64,000 nucleotides of DNA, from NCBI RefSeq assembly GCF_001625195.1, contig NC_054389.1, positions 4,708,520 to 4,772,519 of the forward strand, given 5' to 3'. The position numbers were made by a program, and so were the translations under genes. The notes beneath the pieces are model-generated. The model did not search any database and had not been told where the DNA came from. It saw only the letters and a program-made list of their open reading frames with translations. Below, piece after piece: positions 23,366 through 36,100 of this stretch (the stretch's first letter is position 1; the number at the start of each line of letters is the position of its first letter). Source of the DNA: Drechmeria coniospora (Eukaryota; Ascomycota; Sordariomycetes; Hypocreales; Ophiocordycipitaceae).

Positions 23366-24327
23366 GCTGCGTCGACCTGATGCGTCGACCTGGCTGCGGT
23401 CAACACGTGCAGATGCGTCGTTGGTTGAAATATGTGATTTCGAACTTGATCCGGAAGCATCTTAATGCACTGCGACCACTCAACAAGGGGAAACTGTCCA
23501 GCAGGAGTTGATCGTAGGAGCAGGTGCGGTCGCCTAACAGTGAAAGCGTGTTGTGTTGCACCATTGTTGCCTTGTTTGCCTACGAGGGTTGGCTGAGCCT
23601 CCCGGAAAGGGTGAAGGCCGTTCAAAGGAAGGTAGGCTAGGCGGATGCAGATGGAAGCTGTTCATTCGTAGCGAATGATGCTCGCAAATTTCCCGACTAA
23701 AAAGTCATTTCCTGCCAATGAAATCTGTGACTAGACCGGCGAGTTGGTAGTAATAATTCATATGACGAGTTGGATGGATTGTTTAATATCTTCGTGCGCA
23801 ACAACCGTCCTGGAAAGGAACAAGACAGCTAGGGGAATAGGCGGCTCAAGTGCGATACGGAATACTGATACCTAAGAATGATTACCAGTGTACTACCTAG
23901 TAGTTAACAGTACGTTTAAAGAAAGGAGTAATTGCAGTAAATAACTGGTAAGTATTTCCAATACGTCGATGGTGTTGGTACGATACTTGTAAATAAATAG
24001 GCGGTGGTACAAAATGCTTGATAATATAAATATATCCGTACTCCAAACTCCGTAATTATTACTCCGAATAAGTATAAGTAGTTCAAGTAATACTGTACTT
24101 CGTACAGTACTTTCGCCTGGCAAAATTCACACCGCCTGCCCGCTCCAAATTATTGAAAGCTGAATTGCGTCTCACCGCCTTCTGTAAATGACACCAACCC
24201 CAGTCCTGCCCGGATAACGGACGTCGCAAAAATGCCCGCGGCAACTTCAAGCATCCAAGTCCCTCCTTCCACTCCACACAGGCTACTTGGATTCTCTTTC
24301 TTCATCGCATTACCAGCCTAGGGGACA
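23366..24327. other. Divergent spacer between SRA-YDG and PUS7 genes
   Basis: No gene supported. Bases 23.65-24.12 kb are AT-rich with several ACTCCGTA-type motifs near 24.04-24.06 kb. The final 200 bp are the presumed PUS7 promoter. Confidence 0.5.
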
Positions 24328-26658
24328 ATGGGTGCAATGGGCGACCGGACGCATCACAACGTGCGCGGGACCGCATCTCACTCAGAATCAATTGGCATCA
24401 CGCAGAGAGCCACGCCCCTCTCTTTCGCCTGGACTGGCGAGCAGCGGGCTCGGTACGTCGAACACGGTCTTCGATTGAGGGGTTGCTCTCTCGCCTAGAA
24501 ATGCATCTGGCTTACCACTACCCCAGATTTTCGGACTTTCAGGTAAATGAGATCAGCGAAGATGGTACGGTCGTACATTTGCGATGCATTGGACTGGGAG
24601 AAGACCCGAGACAGGTACGACGCCGTCCTGTCACGACGACGATGTACGAACCCTCGAGCTAAATCTCCCCAGCGGATCGACAAAACCCAGGAGCAGAAAA
24701 GGACGGAAGCGCAACGGAAGCCCGAAGAATCGCATAATTCCGAGCCAGGTCCGACCGAACCCGTAGAGGTGGTTCCTCCCAAAGACATTGCCGTTCTCAC
24801 CAGCCTCGCCGGCGAAAAGTTTGCCCAAGACTTGGTGAAACTATTCCAAGGCACCATGGGCGAGAATGACCAGGAAATGACACAGGTCAAGTCCGGGCCG
24901 CTGGATGACAAGTCGAAGCGCGGCCAAATCCATGGCGAGATCCGTCGCATCTTCCAGTCCAAGATTGGAACCACCACCGACGACTCTGGTGCCATCATCG
25001 CCCTCAAGTCTTGGAAAAAGAAGAACAAGCGGAAACCAAGAGGTACGCGCGCCGAAACAGACGCAACGCCTGCGGGGGAATATCTCCACTTCACGCTCTA
25101 CAAGGACAACCGCGACACCATGGATGCCGTCAACCAGATAGCGCGCATGCTTCGCGCGAGACCCCAAGCCGTCGGCTATGCCGGAACCAAGGACCGACGG
25201 GCTTCGACCTCGCAGAGATGTTCTGTTCGACACGCGAACAAGCGAGCCTTGGCGGGCACGAACGGAAAGATATGGGGCGTCGCGACCGGTAATTACGAGT
25301 ACCGTGATGAACCCATTCACCTCGGCCAGCTCCGGGGCAACGAGTTCGTCATCACGCTCAAGAACTGCGCCATCGTGGGCAACGGTGCAGAGAATTCCGT
25401 CTCCGAGAGGCTCGAGACGATGAAGGCAAATGTTCAGAAGGCCATGGAGCACATGGCGGCCCATGGTTGGATAAACTACTTTGGCCATCAGCGCTTCGGC
25501 ACCCACCAAGTCGGCACCCACCAGATCGGCCAGCTGATACTAGCCGACAAGATGGAGCAGGCCGTCTTGGCGGTCCTGAGCTACGACCCCGAGATTGCCC
25601 AGAAGGCAGCGGACGGCCTATTGCCCACAGAGGCGACGAAGAGGGACGAATACCTCCGACACCAGGCCTGCATGCTGTACAAGACGGGACAGGATCCTGA
25701 AAAGGCAGTCAAGCTGATCCCGCCCAGGTATTCTGCCGAGACCTGCGTCCTTCGCCACTTGACGAGGCAGGGAAACGGATCGCAAAAGGACCACTCCGGT
25801 GCGCTGGTGCACATCACGAGAGGCCTTCGGTCCATGTACCTCCACGCGTACCAGTCCTACGTCTGGAACCATACAGCGAGCCGGCGGTGGCAACAACACG
25901 GCGGCACCGTCATCAAGGGTGACCTCGTCATCGCCGAAGCCGGGGCCGTACCGCCCGCCGGCGAGGAGAACCAGGACGAGGATGACGATGGCATTGTCCA
26001 TCCCATCGACGACGAAGACGAGGCCGCAGTACGCGCGAGGCCCTTGAGTGAGGAAGAAGCCTCAAGCGGTCGCTTTACGATCCACGACGTCGTCCTACCC
26101 ACCCCTGGGTACGACGTCATATACCCGGACAACGAAATCGGCGAGTTTTACAAGGAATTCATGGGCCGCCACGAGAACGGTGGGTTAGACCCGACAAACA
26201 TGCGTCGCAGGCGTCGCGAGTTCAGCCTCCCCGGCCGCTATCGCAAGCTCATGAATCGCTTCCTCGCCCCGCCGACCATCAGCTTCAAGCTGTACTCGGA
26301 GGACACGGAACAGATGCACCCCACGGACCTCGACATTGTCAAGGCCACCACCAGGGGCAACGACAGCAAGCGCAAGCGCAGGGATGACGAGGAGGGTGCC
26401 GAGGGCGTTTCTGGCAAGAGGGCCAAGGCCGAGGGCGCCACTGCAGAAGCGGTGGACGAGTGTGTCAAGGACGAGGCTGCACCGGTAGCCGAGGTCGGCG
26501 ACGGCGGCGAGAGGGAGGCGCCTGAGCCTGAACCGACCAAGATCGCCGCCATCGTCAAGTTCCAGCTCGGAAGCAGTGCCTACGCCACGGTCACGCTGAG
26601 AGAACTCATGGGTGATGTTCCCGACGCTGACGGGACATTGTCGGAAACAGCCGCGTGA
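24328..26658 (+). CDS. PUS7: tRNA/snRNA pseudouridine synthase PUS7 (TruD family)
   Basis: Converts uridine to pseudouridine in tRNA, U2 snRNA and other RNAs. Exons 24328..24452, 24527..24614 and 24673..26658 encode 732 residues. The longest single frame (from 24547) misses the true N-terminus. Splicing the two upstream exons restores ESIGITQRATPLSFAW and RFSDFQVNEISEDGTVVHL, the conserved TruD lead-in. The catalytic motif is GYAGTKDRRAST, with the nucleophilic Asp. NYFGHQRFG (within HGWINYFGHQRFG), YLHAYQSYVWN and VLPTPGYDVIYP follow in family order. Acidic or charged insertions (about genomic 25970-26040 and 26360-26530) are low-complexity and typical of fungal proteins. The start at 24328 has a second in-frame ATG nine bases on. 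Confidence 0.93.
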
Positions 26659-27162
26659 TGTGTGACACGATTGAATTCTGTACCGAACACAGCCGTCGAG
26701 TAGCAGCTACTCCGTACACACGGAGACAATCGATGCCACCCCGCCGCGTGCCTCAAACTTGATGATATCGGCGAGTGGGAAAGCAACAGCAGCCAGCAAG
26801 GGCGAAATGGAACAAGGCTGATCCACGCCACATCATATCATTAGTTTTCAAGCAACAAGTCATAACAGCCCAGCTCCCAGAATGCAAAATTGCCCTTCTG
26901 CTATCAAGTAAAGCGATTCGCTCAAACAAGGCTCCGTCCACCCACCCCAACAATGTATCGTGGGTGACTCGAATTCATGAGCTTGGCGTCGACGATGGTG
27001 CCGAGGCTCTCCGTATAGCTTTACATTTTTCAGTCATGGCCAGCTCGTCAAGTCGCCGACCCGTACGTCGTCCTGCGTGATGGGTCATGTGATGAGTTGG
27101 AGATGCGTGTCCGGACTACCCGAGGGCGCGGCTCTCACGCCCCCCCAGAACAAGAGAGCGAT
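26659..27162. other. Convergent spacer between PUS7 and the MAPKK gene
   Basis: 3' flanks of both genes. One ACTCCGTAC motif lies near 26.71 kb. No other feature was seen. Confidence 0.5.
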
Positions 27163-28980
27163 TCATGCCGCAGGAGGCACTCCTTCCCATCCCCACACAA
27201 AGGACAGATACTTGACCATGTTGACGCGCTTGGAGCGCATCTCCACCATCCACGGGTGCTCCATCATCTTCCAGGGACTCGCCCTACGGTTGGGTTGCTT
27301 CTCCAAGCTGTCCAAGCGTGTCAGCGCACCGTCCGGCAGGTGGACGGGTGGGAAGGGGAGGAGGGGTTCGGGGGTAGGGGGTTCGCCGTACCAGCACTCG
27401 ATGAAGTATTTGAAGTTGTCGCTCCAGTACACGTCATTGTCAGGCTCATCCTTGAGCTTCGGCACCGACTGTCGGACGATGTACGTCAACAGGTCGATGA
27501 GGCCGGCCTTGGGCTGCATCTCGGTGCCGTCGGCCGGAAAGGGGAAGCGGTGCTGGGCCACCTCGAGCAAGGTGACGCCAGTGGACCAGACGTCGGAGGT
27601 GATGGTGTACGACTGTCCCGTGATGCGCTCGGGCGCCATGTAGTAGCTGGTGCCGATGAAGGTGTTTGCCTCGCCCTTGGTGCCGAAGTCGCCGGAGACG
27701 CCAAAGTCGCACAGCTTGACGGCTCCGTCTCGGCAGAGCAGGATGTTGGATGGCTTGATGTCTCGGTGGATGATGCGGCGCGTGTGCAGGTAGGTCAAGC
27801 CAGCAAGCACGCCCTCGGCGATCTTCCCCAGCACCTTTTCGCCCGTTCGGCCGCCGAGCCTCTTGACTTCCTTGTAGATGCTGTCGAGGGAGCCGCCTTC
27901 GCAGAATTCCATGGCGATGGAGATTGTGGCGGTGGAAGGGTCGACGAAAGCGCCGTAGTAGCGGCAGATGTGATCGGAAGCGCACTCCTTGTTGAAGCCC
28001 AGCTCCCTGACGATCTGCTTCTTGACGTCGGGGTCCGGGTTGGTGGTGATGACCTGAATGGTGGCCCTTGTCAGCGTCGGCGGCCGTGGATGGGGGAGTC
28101 TTTGCATCTCACCTTGAGGGCAAAGACGGTCTGTCCGCCCTTGAGCATGCACTTGGTCACGGCGCCTCCGGCGCCTTCGCCCAAGTTGCCCAGCTCCACG
28201 ACCCTCTTCTCGAGGCTCGCGATCCTCCAGCCATCATCGTCGAGCTCCTCGACGTCGGCGTTCCTCGCTCGATCCAGGCTCAGCTTGTCGAAAGCCTCCA
28301 ACCCTTGCAGGTTGCCATCGGACTCCATGGCAACACCGCTCTCGCTCCTCTCCGAGTACATGGACCCGACGGCCGACACGGGGTCCGGGGTCCCCTGGGC
28401 CCTCGACACCGGGATGCCGTACTGGGAGGCGAAGGAGAGAGCCGAGTATTGGGAACCGGCCGAGGTCGGGTTGCTGGTGCGGCCATCGAGGGGCCCGAAG
28501 CTGCCGGATCTCGAGTGAGCGGCGCTGCTCTCGCTGCCACCGTCGGTGGATTGGCTCGGCTGGGCACTCTGCAACCTCGGCTGCTGCTCATACGGGGTTG
28601 TTTGACTGCCCAAGGGAGTCGCCAGGTGCAGCGCCGGCGGCGCCGGTCTCGACAGCATCGGCTGCATCGACTGGCTCCCGACGGGTTTCGCGCTGGGCGA
28701 TGGAGGGATGGCGAGGCCGAGTCTCGGCGTCCGGCCACCGCCACCCCTGGAGCCAGGGATGGCCGGACGGAGTATGGGGGCAGACGTTGACATGAGGGGG
28801 ATGTGGTTCGGGCTTGCGAGGGAGGGTGGCGCCGCCGACGACGACGACGTGGAGAGCTGCAGCTGCGAAGAGGTTAGCTGATCCGTCAAGATGGCGGAAG
28901 GGGAGGGAACGGCAAAAGTTAAGTACATGTTGAGGTGCTGGTTCGGCGTATTGAGGATGGGACGGGGACGAGTCAGCCAT
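27163..28980 (-). CDS. MAP kinase kinase of the cell wall integrity (Mkk1/2) type
   Basis: Dual-specificity kinase that activates the Slt2-type MAPK. Exons complement(27163..28053, 28113..28862, 28927..28980) give 564 residues. The 54-nt first exon ([18 protein letters not shown]) is joined by an intron with a good branch site (GCTAAC). A Ser/Pro/Gly-rich regulatory N-terminus of about 250 residues precedes the kinase domain. Kinase motifs: glycine loop [13 protein letters not shown]-type lysine in VFALKVI (split by intron 2), [28 protein letters not shown] (activation loop) and [30 protein letters not shown] follows, and a proline-rich insertion sits late in the C-lobe. The [14 protein letters not shown] region and overall plan favour Mkk1/2 over Ste7 or Pbs2. 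It is divergent from DBP8, 2.5 kb away. Confidence 0.92.
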
Positions 28981-31472
28981 GACGGCGGCAGCTCGCTTGC
29001 CGGCCGAGGCAGCTCGCAGCGCAGGTCGTTGCGGAGGAGCGACTACGTGGACGAGTCGGATGGACGAGTCGGACGGACAGCAGGTCGTGGCTCAAAGGAG
29101 GTGGTGACGGTTGTCGGAGGCTGCAGGAGCGGCAGGCCGAGCGAGGACAGGGCACCCAGGCCGAGCTTGTGAGGGGCGGAACCAGTCGATGGACGGATCG
29201 GCTGGAGCCTCGATTCAAGCACTCGCCGTCGTTTGCCCTTTTCCGCCAGCCGAAAATCCAATGGCGAAGAGCTGCCTATCGCATAGGCCCGCGTCTTTTG
29301 ACCGTGACAGGGCCGGACCGGTTCGTCGTGAGGTGAGGCGAGAGGGGAGCAAGGCGAGAGGGGAGAGCTGAATGAATGACGACCTGGAGTCAGTACTAGA
29401 AAGCGCACTCGAAAGGCAGAGCGGCCATGGACCAATCCGATGATGAAGATGGCGCCGGGCGGACGAGGAGGAGAATGGAGGTACAGGGCAGAAGAGATGA
29501 GTGCGATGGAGATGGAGGGGAAAAAGGTGAATCGGCGTCGTTGGATCTGTCGGCGAGGCAAGAAGGTGAGGATGAGGACGAGGAGTGCTGATGGCAGGTC
29601 GAGCTGGCTAGGGGAGCGTTTGGGGTGGGGGGGGGGGGGGGGTGGTTCCCTGGAGATGGTTCCCTGGAGCCTGCGGCTCGACCCCGCCGCTGGTGCTGGT
29701 ATTACGGAGTAACGGTTGAAGCGGTGGAAGGCCTTCCATCCCACAGCTGTCCTTGCACGGAGTAGGCCTAGGTCCAGTCATCACTCCAGCGCGTCAAGTT
29801 GCGGCCGGCACCTCCAGCGGGCGTGGCAGGCCGGTGCCCCCCCCCCTCCCTGCTCCCCCTGCTGGTGCATCGGTCGCCTGCCAATGAGGGGCCGGGACCC
29901 ATTTTCCTCTCGTTTTCGCTTCGCTGCGTGACCACTAAAAAGCGACGACTGACCACTGTCGGCCCCGTCAGGGGGCCGTGACAAGGCTCTAGGCTAGGCT
30001 CGTAGCCTGTCGCTCGCACTCCGGGCTCAACTCGCAGGTCGACCTCAAACCCCCGCCCCTGTCATGCAGATTGGTGGTGAGTCGGGCCGGTCTGGGGCGG
30101 CTCTCGGTGCCGAGGTCGTGGCGTGGATTGACGGGAAAGCGTTCGTGGGCGCGCCGATCCTTCTTTTTGGTCCAGGACGTCCGACATCCGTCCTCCTCCG
30201 TCGCTTCCCTTTGCTCGCCTCCTCCTTTCCACATGAGTCGTCGGCACGGGTAACGAAAATCGATTCCGGTAACGAAAATCGACTCCGCCGTGTCCGAGAC
30301 TGCTCCACGTTGTCGCGCCGCAAGCCGCGGGCGCCCAAACTGGGTCGGTCAGCCTGCGCCGTTGGACGACGATGAATGAAGCTGGCTGGGCCTAGAGGGC
30401 TTGGCTTGAGCCATGGCTGTCGTGCGAATCATGATTGATTGGGGGCCGAAGGAGAACCACAGGCTGACCGACATCCGCAAGGCAGGCGCGCGTCTACCCG
30501 CGGCGAAGGCATCTTCAACGACGCTAGTACGTAATCAGGCCAAGCGGTGCCGATGGGCTCGGGTACCAGAGTACTGGTACCAAGTATGACTACGAGAACA
30601 AGGTGAGACTGGGAGTAGGGATACAAGGATATGCTTGCTTGGGTGTACAAGAACACCTACTTAAGCACAACTAAGTATTATATGCTTGTGCACCTACGGA
30701 GTACTTACTTACCTCTATCACAACTACTGCAGATACAAGTAAATACAACTATTACAGTACTTGCAGCCTTTGCTTGTCAGGAAGAGAGTTGGATCTACGG
30801 AGTAAGTAATACAAGTTCGGGGTAATAATGCAATAATACCAGGTAGGTGTACACCTATACGTCACAAGTGCGGAGAACGGCGTACGGAGTACTCCGTACT
30901 CCGTCCAGGTATGCAGAACTGCGAGTACTCATTACCATACTGTTTGCAGAACAAAGAAAAAATACGAGCTTGGCTCTCGGATGAGCCTCCATTCCTTCGT
31001 CAAGACTGCAACAAGTATTAGTATTATTGCGAGCAATCGAGGGAGTAGTGGGGTTTCTTGCACAGAGTATCTGTCCACTTTCCGACCCATGTACTGTACG
31101 GACATGTACTTACATGTACATACAGTACGGAGTACAAGCGCTTGCAACTGCTCTTTGCCTCTTGACGTCGCAGGACTGATACGTGGGTTCCATTCGCAAC
31201 CCTCGAAACGCTCTCCTCCTGCCTGCGGCGTCATGCCCCTCCCGGGAGACGATGCCCCCACTGCTCAAGTAGTTTCAGTTGCACTTTTTGCAGTTGTACT
31301 GTAGCTGTACTTGAGTAGTTGTTCTTAGTTGTAAGTACTTAGAGACCTACCGCCTCGTCCCACCGCCTAGTCCCACTATTTTTGCCAGCTGGGAGCCTTG
31401 TGGCAGAATCGCACCCCGGTCCCAAAATTTCCAACCAGCGTCGAAAAATACGGCCTCATTGGGGGGCATTCC
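28981..31472. other. Divergent spacer between MAPKK and DBP8 genes
   Basis: No supported gene. It includes a G-run near 29.63-29.64 kb followed by a duplicated TGGTTCCCTGGAG unit, and an 18-nt duplication at about 30.25-30.29 kb. A run of TACGGAGTA-family motifs covers 30.69-31.13 kb, including the 16-nt palindrome at 30883-30898. GC-rich open frames on both strands at 29.0-30.4 kb show no family and are treated as spurious. Confidence 0.55.
30248..30286. repeat. Two adjacent 18-nt direct repeats (GGTAACGAAAATCGAYTCC)
   Basis: Two near-identical copies differ at one pyrimidine and lie about 1.2 kb from either gene. They are possibly a pair of protein-binding sites or simple slippage; nothing in the sequence decides. 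Confidence 0.6.
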
Positions 31473-33131
31473 ATGTCTGTTCCTGTTTTTCAAGCCCCGC
31501 GAAGCAACGAAGCAACGAAGATGCGAAGCACGCACCCCGAAAACGAAGAATCAGGCTCCGACGCCGGCAAGGCGGCCGAATCGGGGTCCGAGTCGACGGA
31601 ATCTGACTATCTGGACAATGCAACTTCTCGGAAGCGACGTCGAACTTCTCCCCAACCCCTGGACAAGCAAATGGAAGTCGACGACGACGACGACGACGGC
31701 TCTAAACCGCTCAACATGATCAGATCGGCAGTAGTGGCCCCTTCGAGGATAAAGCGCGCGACGGATGGTGCTGCTTGTGCCAAACCACCTGCGTCCTCGC
31801 AGAACCGAATCCTCGCCCCGACGGATCCAAACACCTCCTTCTCCTCTCTGCAGCTCCGGCCGTGGCTCGTTCAATCCCTCGCCAACATGGCCATCAAGCG
31901 GCCTACCGGCATCCAAAAGGCTTGCATACCCGAGATTCTCAAGGGTCGGGATTGCATCGGCGGCAGCAGAACCGGTTCCGGAAAGACGGTCGCCTTTGCC
32001 GTGCCCATCCTTCAGAAGTGGGCCGAGGATCCGACGGCCATCTTTGGCGTCATCTTGACGCCGACCCGAGAACTGGCCCTTCAGATCTACGAGCAGGTCA
32101 AGGCCATTTCGGCGCCGCAGAGCGTCAAGGCCATGCTCGTCACCGGCGGCGCCGACATGCGCGAGCAGGCGATTGCGCTCGGGCAGAGGCCTCACATCGT
32201 CATCGCCACGCCGGGCCGGCTCGCCGATCACATCCGGACGTCCGGAGAGGATACCATATGCGGGCTGAGGAGGGTCCGCTTCGTCGTCCTCGACGAGGCC
32301 GACCGTCTGCTGCACGCCGCCGGGCCCGGCAGCATGCTGCCGGACGTGGAGGAGTGCCTGGGCGTCCTGCCGCCGCCGACGGAGCGCCAGACGCTGCTCT
32401 TCACCGCCACCATCACGCCCGAGGTGCGCGTCCTCAAGGACATGCCGCAGAAGGCCGGCAAGCAGCCCGTCTTCGTCTGCGAGATCGACACGCAAACGCT
32501 GGCCATCCCGTCGACGCTCGCGCAGTCGCACCTCCAGATACCCGTCACCCACAAGGAGCATTACCTCCACGTCTTCCTGCTGACGGAGGCGAACAAGGAC
32601 AAGACGGTCATCCTCTTCTGCAACCGGACGACGACGGCCGAGTTCCTGCACCACATGCTTCGCCTTCTCGAGCATCGGGTGACGTCGCTGCACTCGAAGC
32701 TCCCGCAGAGGCAGCGAACCGACAACCTCGCGCGGTTCCGCGCGTCGGCGGCCCGCATCCTCATCGCCACCGACGTCGCCGCCCGCGGTCTCGACATCCC
32801 CGAGGTCAGCCTCGTCATCAACTACGACGTCCCGCGCGACCCGGACGACTACATCCACCGCGTCGGCCGCACCGCGCGCGCCGGCCGCAAGGGCGAGGCG
32901 GTCACCTTTGTCGGCCAGCGGGACGTCGATCTCGTGCTGGCCATCGAGAAGCGCGTCGGCCGAGACATGACGCCGTGGAAGGAAGAGGGCGTCAACCTCG
33001 AGACGAGGGTCATCCGAGACGCGCTCAAGCTGGTGAGCGAGAAGAAGCGTGAGGCGCTGCTCGAGATGGAGGAGGGCAGGGAGGTCGGCGGCAGGCGGAA
33101 GCGGACGAAGCAGAAGCTTCGGGCGGCGTAG
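31473..33131 (+). CDS. DBP8: ATP-dependent RNA helicase DBP8 (DEAD-box)
   Basis: Nucleolar DEAD-box helicase acting in early 18S rRNA processing. Single exon. Translation probably starts at 31473 (552 residues); in-frame ATGs at 31398 and 31521 are alternatives. The N-terminal 100 residues are acidic and low-complexity. The helicase motifs follow in order: Q motif with [11 protein letters not shown], Walker [34 protein letters not shown] in [10 protein letters not shown], motif III with TAT in place of SAT (LLFTATIT), [33 protein letters not shown] and [15 protein letters not shown]. The tail is basic ([14 protein letters not shown]), as in nucleolar helicases. Dbp8 rather than another DEAD-box protein is chosen from the [20 protein letters not shown] region and tail. 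Confidence 0.9.
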   Translation: MSVPVFQAPRSNEATKMRSTHPENEESGSDAGKAAESGSESTESDYLDNATSRKRRRTSPQPLDKQMEVDDDDDDGSKPLNMIRSAVVAPSRIKRATDGAACAKPPASSQNRILAPTDPNTSFSSLQLRPWLVQSLANMAIKRPTGIQKACIPEILKGRDCIGGSRTGSGKTVAFAVPILQKWAEDPTAIFGVILTPTRELALQIYEQVKAISAPQSVKAMLVTGGADMREQAIALGQRPHIVIATPGRLADHIRTSGEDTICGLRRVRFVVLDEADRLLHAAGPGSMLPDVEECLGVLPPPTERQTLLFTATITPEVRVLKDMPQKAGKQPVFVCEIDTQTLAIPSTLAQSHLQIPVTHKEHYLHVFLLTEANKDKTVILFCNRTTTAEFLHHMLRLLEHRVTSLHSKLPQRQRTDNLARFRASAARILIATDVAARGLDIPEVSLVINYDVPRDPDDYIHRVGRTARAGRKGEAVTFVGQRDVDLVLAIEKRVGRDMTPWKEEGVNLETRVIRDALKLVSEKKREALLEMEEGREVGGRRKRTKQKLRAA

Positions 33132-36100
33132 GCATCACGGCAGGGGATGATGGGTGGTGGTGGCAAAGGATACTTGCCGGACTGGCCACGGGTGCGGCAT
33201 CGGAGCAAATGCTCTTTTGGCACGTGGTGCATCGTCCTATGGATGGAAGCAGGATAAAATGCCGCAAGATGGAAATCAATTCAGAAAGCAAGCGTTGGCA
33301 TCGTCGAGGCAATGACGTTGACGTGCGGCCCATTTGCCAATGAGCCGCCGCTTCGTACGTGTTGTCAGCGCATTCACCTTGCTTGGTGCCGCCCGCCCAG
33401 CAGTGTCGAGCAGTGCATTGGAGGCGCCCAAGTAGCAATGTAAGCAACCAGGTTTCGCGACGACGTACAAGTCATACCCCGTACACGTAGGTACCATGAC
33501 GACAACACAGTGTGCGGTGTAGTGACTGGGTCATTCGGCGCCGAGGCCGCACTTTTCTCGGCATCTCGGAGCGCGAGACGGGAGCCGTGCAGTCCTGCAG
33601 AAGCCAAATGCAATACCGTCCTGACGAGGGCTTCACGACGGCATCCACATGGTAGGGAAGCGAATGACCTGTACGAATTGACCGGCGTGACGAGCCATCA
33701 CACCCGGGAGCTTTTCGTCGGGAACGGCAGGGAAATAGGACAGCCAGCCAAGCGAGGGCAACAATTGCCTCTTGGCTCCTTGGGCCGCGACGAGCAACGG
33801 GACGGCTCGGGTGGGAAGGGGCTGGATCCGGATGGGCCATGCCGCCATGGTCAGCTGGTCAGCTGGCCGCCTGGACAGACAGCGCCGTGCGGCCGGCGAG
33901 GCGAGCTCCGCGCACGAGCCCGACGGCAGGATTTCGTGCCGGCCGGGAGACGATGCTCTGCCAGCCGACGGCAGGTACATGTGGGTGCCGTCGATTGGGC
34001 GAGCTTGCGACCCGACGAAGCTTCCAATCGTCCAGGAGCTGGCTTCCGATCGCTCAGGAGCTGGCAAGCGGGACGATTATTTTAGCCACAGCCGTCATGC
34101 AGCTCTCGTCCGATGCGTGGCGGGCGGCTGTGGCAAGACGGTGTGGTCGGAGAAGGGGGCGGAGATCGGGGCGGGATTCGGCACACGGCCGACGCTGCAA
34201 ATCCGTCGTCCCATCCATGGCTGTAATGCCCTTGCATGGCGGCGGAGCAAGCACGGGCTGCGGACGTGCCTGGTAATTTTTCGTCATGATGAATTGGCGA
34301 TGCAAGCACGGACCGAACAGCACATGGCATCTGCTCTGCCGTGGGCTGATGACAGGCTGCCGTCTTCCTTCATTTCCATCGAAACGTCCCTCGCACCTGA
34401 TGGCCGGTTGGAAGGAGCATGGTCACGTGCACGAGGCGGAGGATTATCCATCCGATGAAATCATGAAAACTGGATCGCCGCGGTTCCGCACAACGCCAGA
34501 GGCTTTCAGGGCACCCTCCAGGGCGAGCTGTGGTTGCTGTGGGCTTTTGACCGCTAGCTTCATCCATTCAGTCTCGGGGATGAACCGGCACGGCATTGCT
34601 CGGTGGGATGATGCGATGCGTTGGCGATGCGCATGCCCATACGCCTGTTCATGACTTGGTGCTGAATTTGAAGCGCCATCGGTGCCAACGGACAATTCGC
34701 CCGGGAGTCTTCTAAGGGTCGCAGCGCATGTTCTGTTCGATAGGGAAACAAGGCAGGATGCCGCCAGTCGCCCCATTCATCGCATTGGCGAAACGCCGAC
34801 ATGGCCAACATTGTTGTAATACTGTTAGGTGTACGTGCACTGACAGTACCTGTGTGTGCGACACTGCATATGCAAGTACTGTAAGTAGTTGTATACGTAC
34901 GGGATACTTGCATGTATTATTCGTCCGACTTGATACGCAAGTACTTGTGTGTACATGTAAGTAATTGCTGCGTATACAAGTTCCTGCACGAGAATGCTCG
35001 AATCGATTGTACATTTCGGGCATGGTTCCGTTGCTGCTGGCTGGCGTTGCTACACCTACGAGCACAGTACATGTACTTGTACCATGGAAAATGTCGGAGC
35101 GAACCAACACCCCGAGCACTAGTTTGGCTTCCTGCTGGTCTCCGGCTTGCCATCTGATAGGTGACATGGCACATGGAGGAACGCATGCCTGAACTATGAC
35201 CGCACACCTCGGCTCCCCTCACCCTCCATGCCGCATGAGCTCGATGCCGGACAGAGTCATTCTCGTTTCCGTCACAAGCCAATTGGCGGCGACTGGAGCA
35301 ACGGTGGATTGATGCGGAGGGCATAGTGCGGCGTACCCGAGCAAGTTCACACCCAAGCACCTGCACAGGAATCAAGTGTTTGCTAGGGAACACGTATACT
35401 TGCGTTGCATACATGTATGCGCCGTATTGCTCCGTACAGTGTGATGCATGTACGGTTAATGGACATGTAATGTTGGTACGGAGTAAGTATACTGCAGTGC
35501 GCAGCATTTCGACCCACGTACGGAGTAATACGGAGTACTGTACTCCGTACTGGTAATTAGTTGTACTGTACTTACTAAGGTACAGGACTTGCTCGCAGTT
35601 GTGCTAGTACGTACGGAGTACTGATGGTGTACTTTCTTGTACTTGCTTATACTATAGTAAGTACTAAGTGTAGTTGTACATGTAAGTACTCCGTAGTTCG
35701 CACCAACTCCGTGTCTTTACAGTAATACAACTAACTACAGTACTTAAGTGCTTGCTTACTACTTAGTTTATTGACTCGCGAGTCGCCCATATCATAATGC
35801 CCAACTCCGTGCTCCATAATCACTGATTGCAAACACCCCACGCTGCCCACACCCCTCCCCCCTTCCCCCTTCCCGCGCCACGGCGAGCGGCGAGTTGAAT
35901 TCTCCGACCGGCTTCGGCCTGTCTGCGATGGTGGTGGAGCCTGACGCCTAGAGGGCGAGATTTCCGTGGGCGAAAGAGTCATCGCACCGGAGATGCAGCG
36001 CTGCCTCAGCCCTACCTTACTGGTAGTTCATCAAACAGCACTCCAGAGGTACCCGTTTTAGTCGCTGCACCCACTCGATAGGTACTGCACCAGGCACATG

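Noticed and set aside
27097..28518. 473-codon open frame antisense to the MAPKK gene
   Set aside because: It overlaps kinase motifs on the opposite strand and has low-complexity sequence.
33510..34460. Several overlapping open frames of 120-230 codons
   Set aside because: Present in multiple frames at once, with no motifs; not distinguishable from noise.
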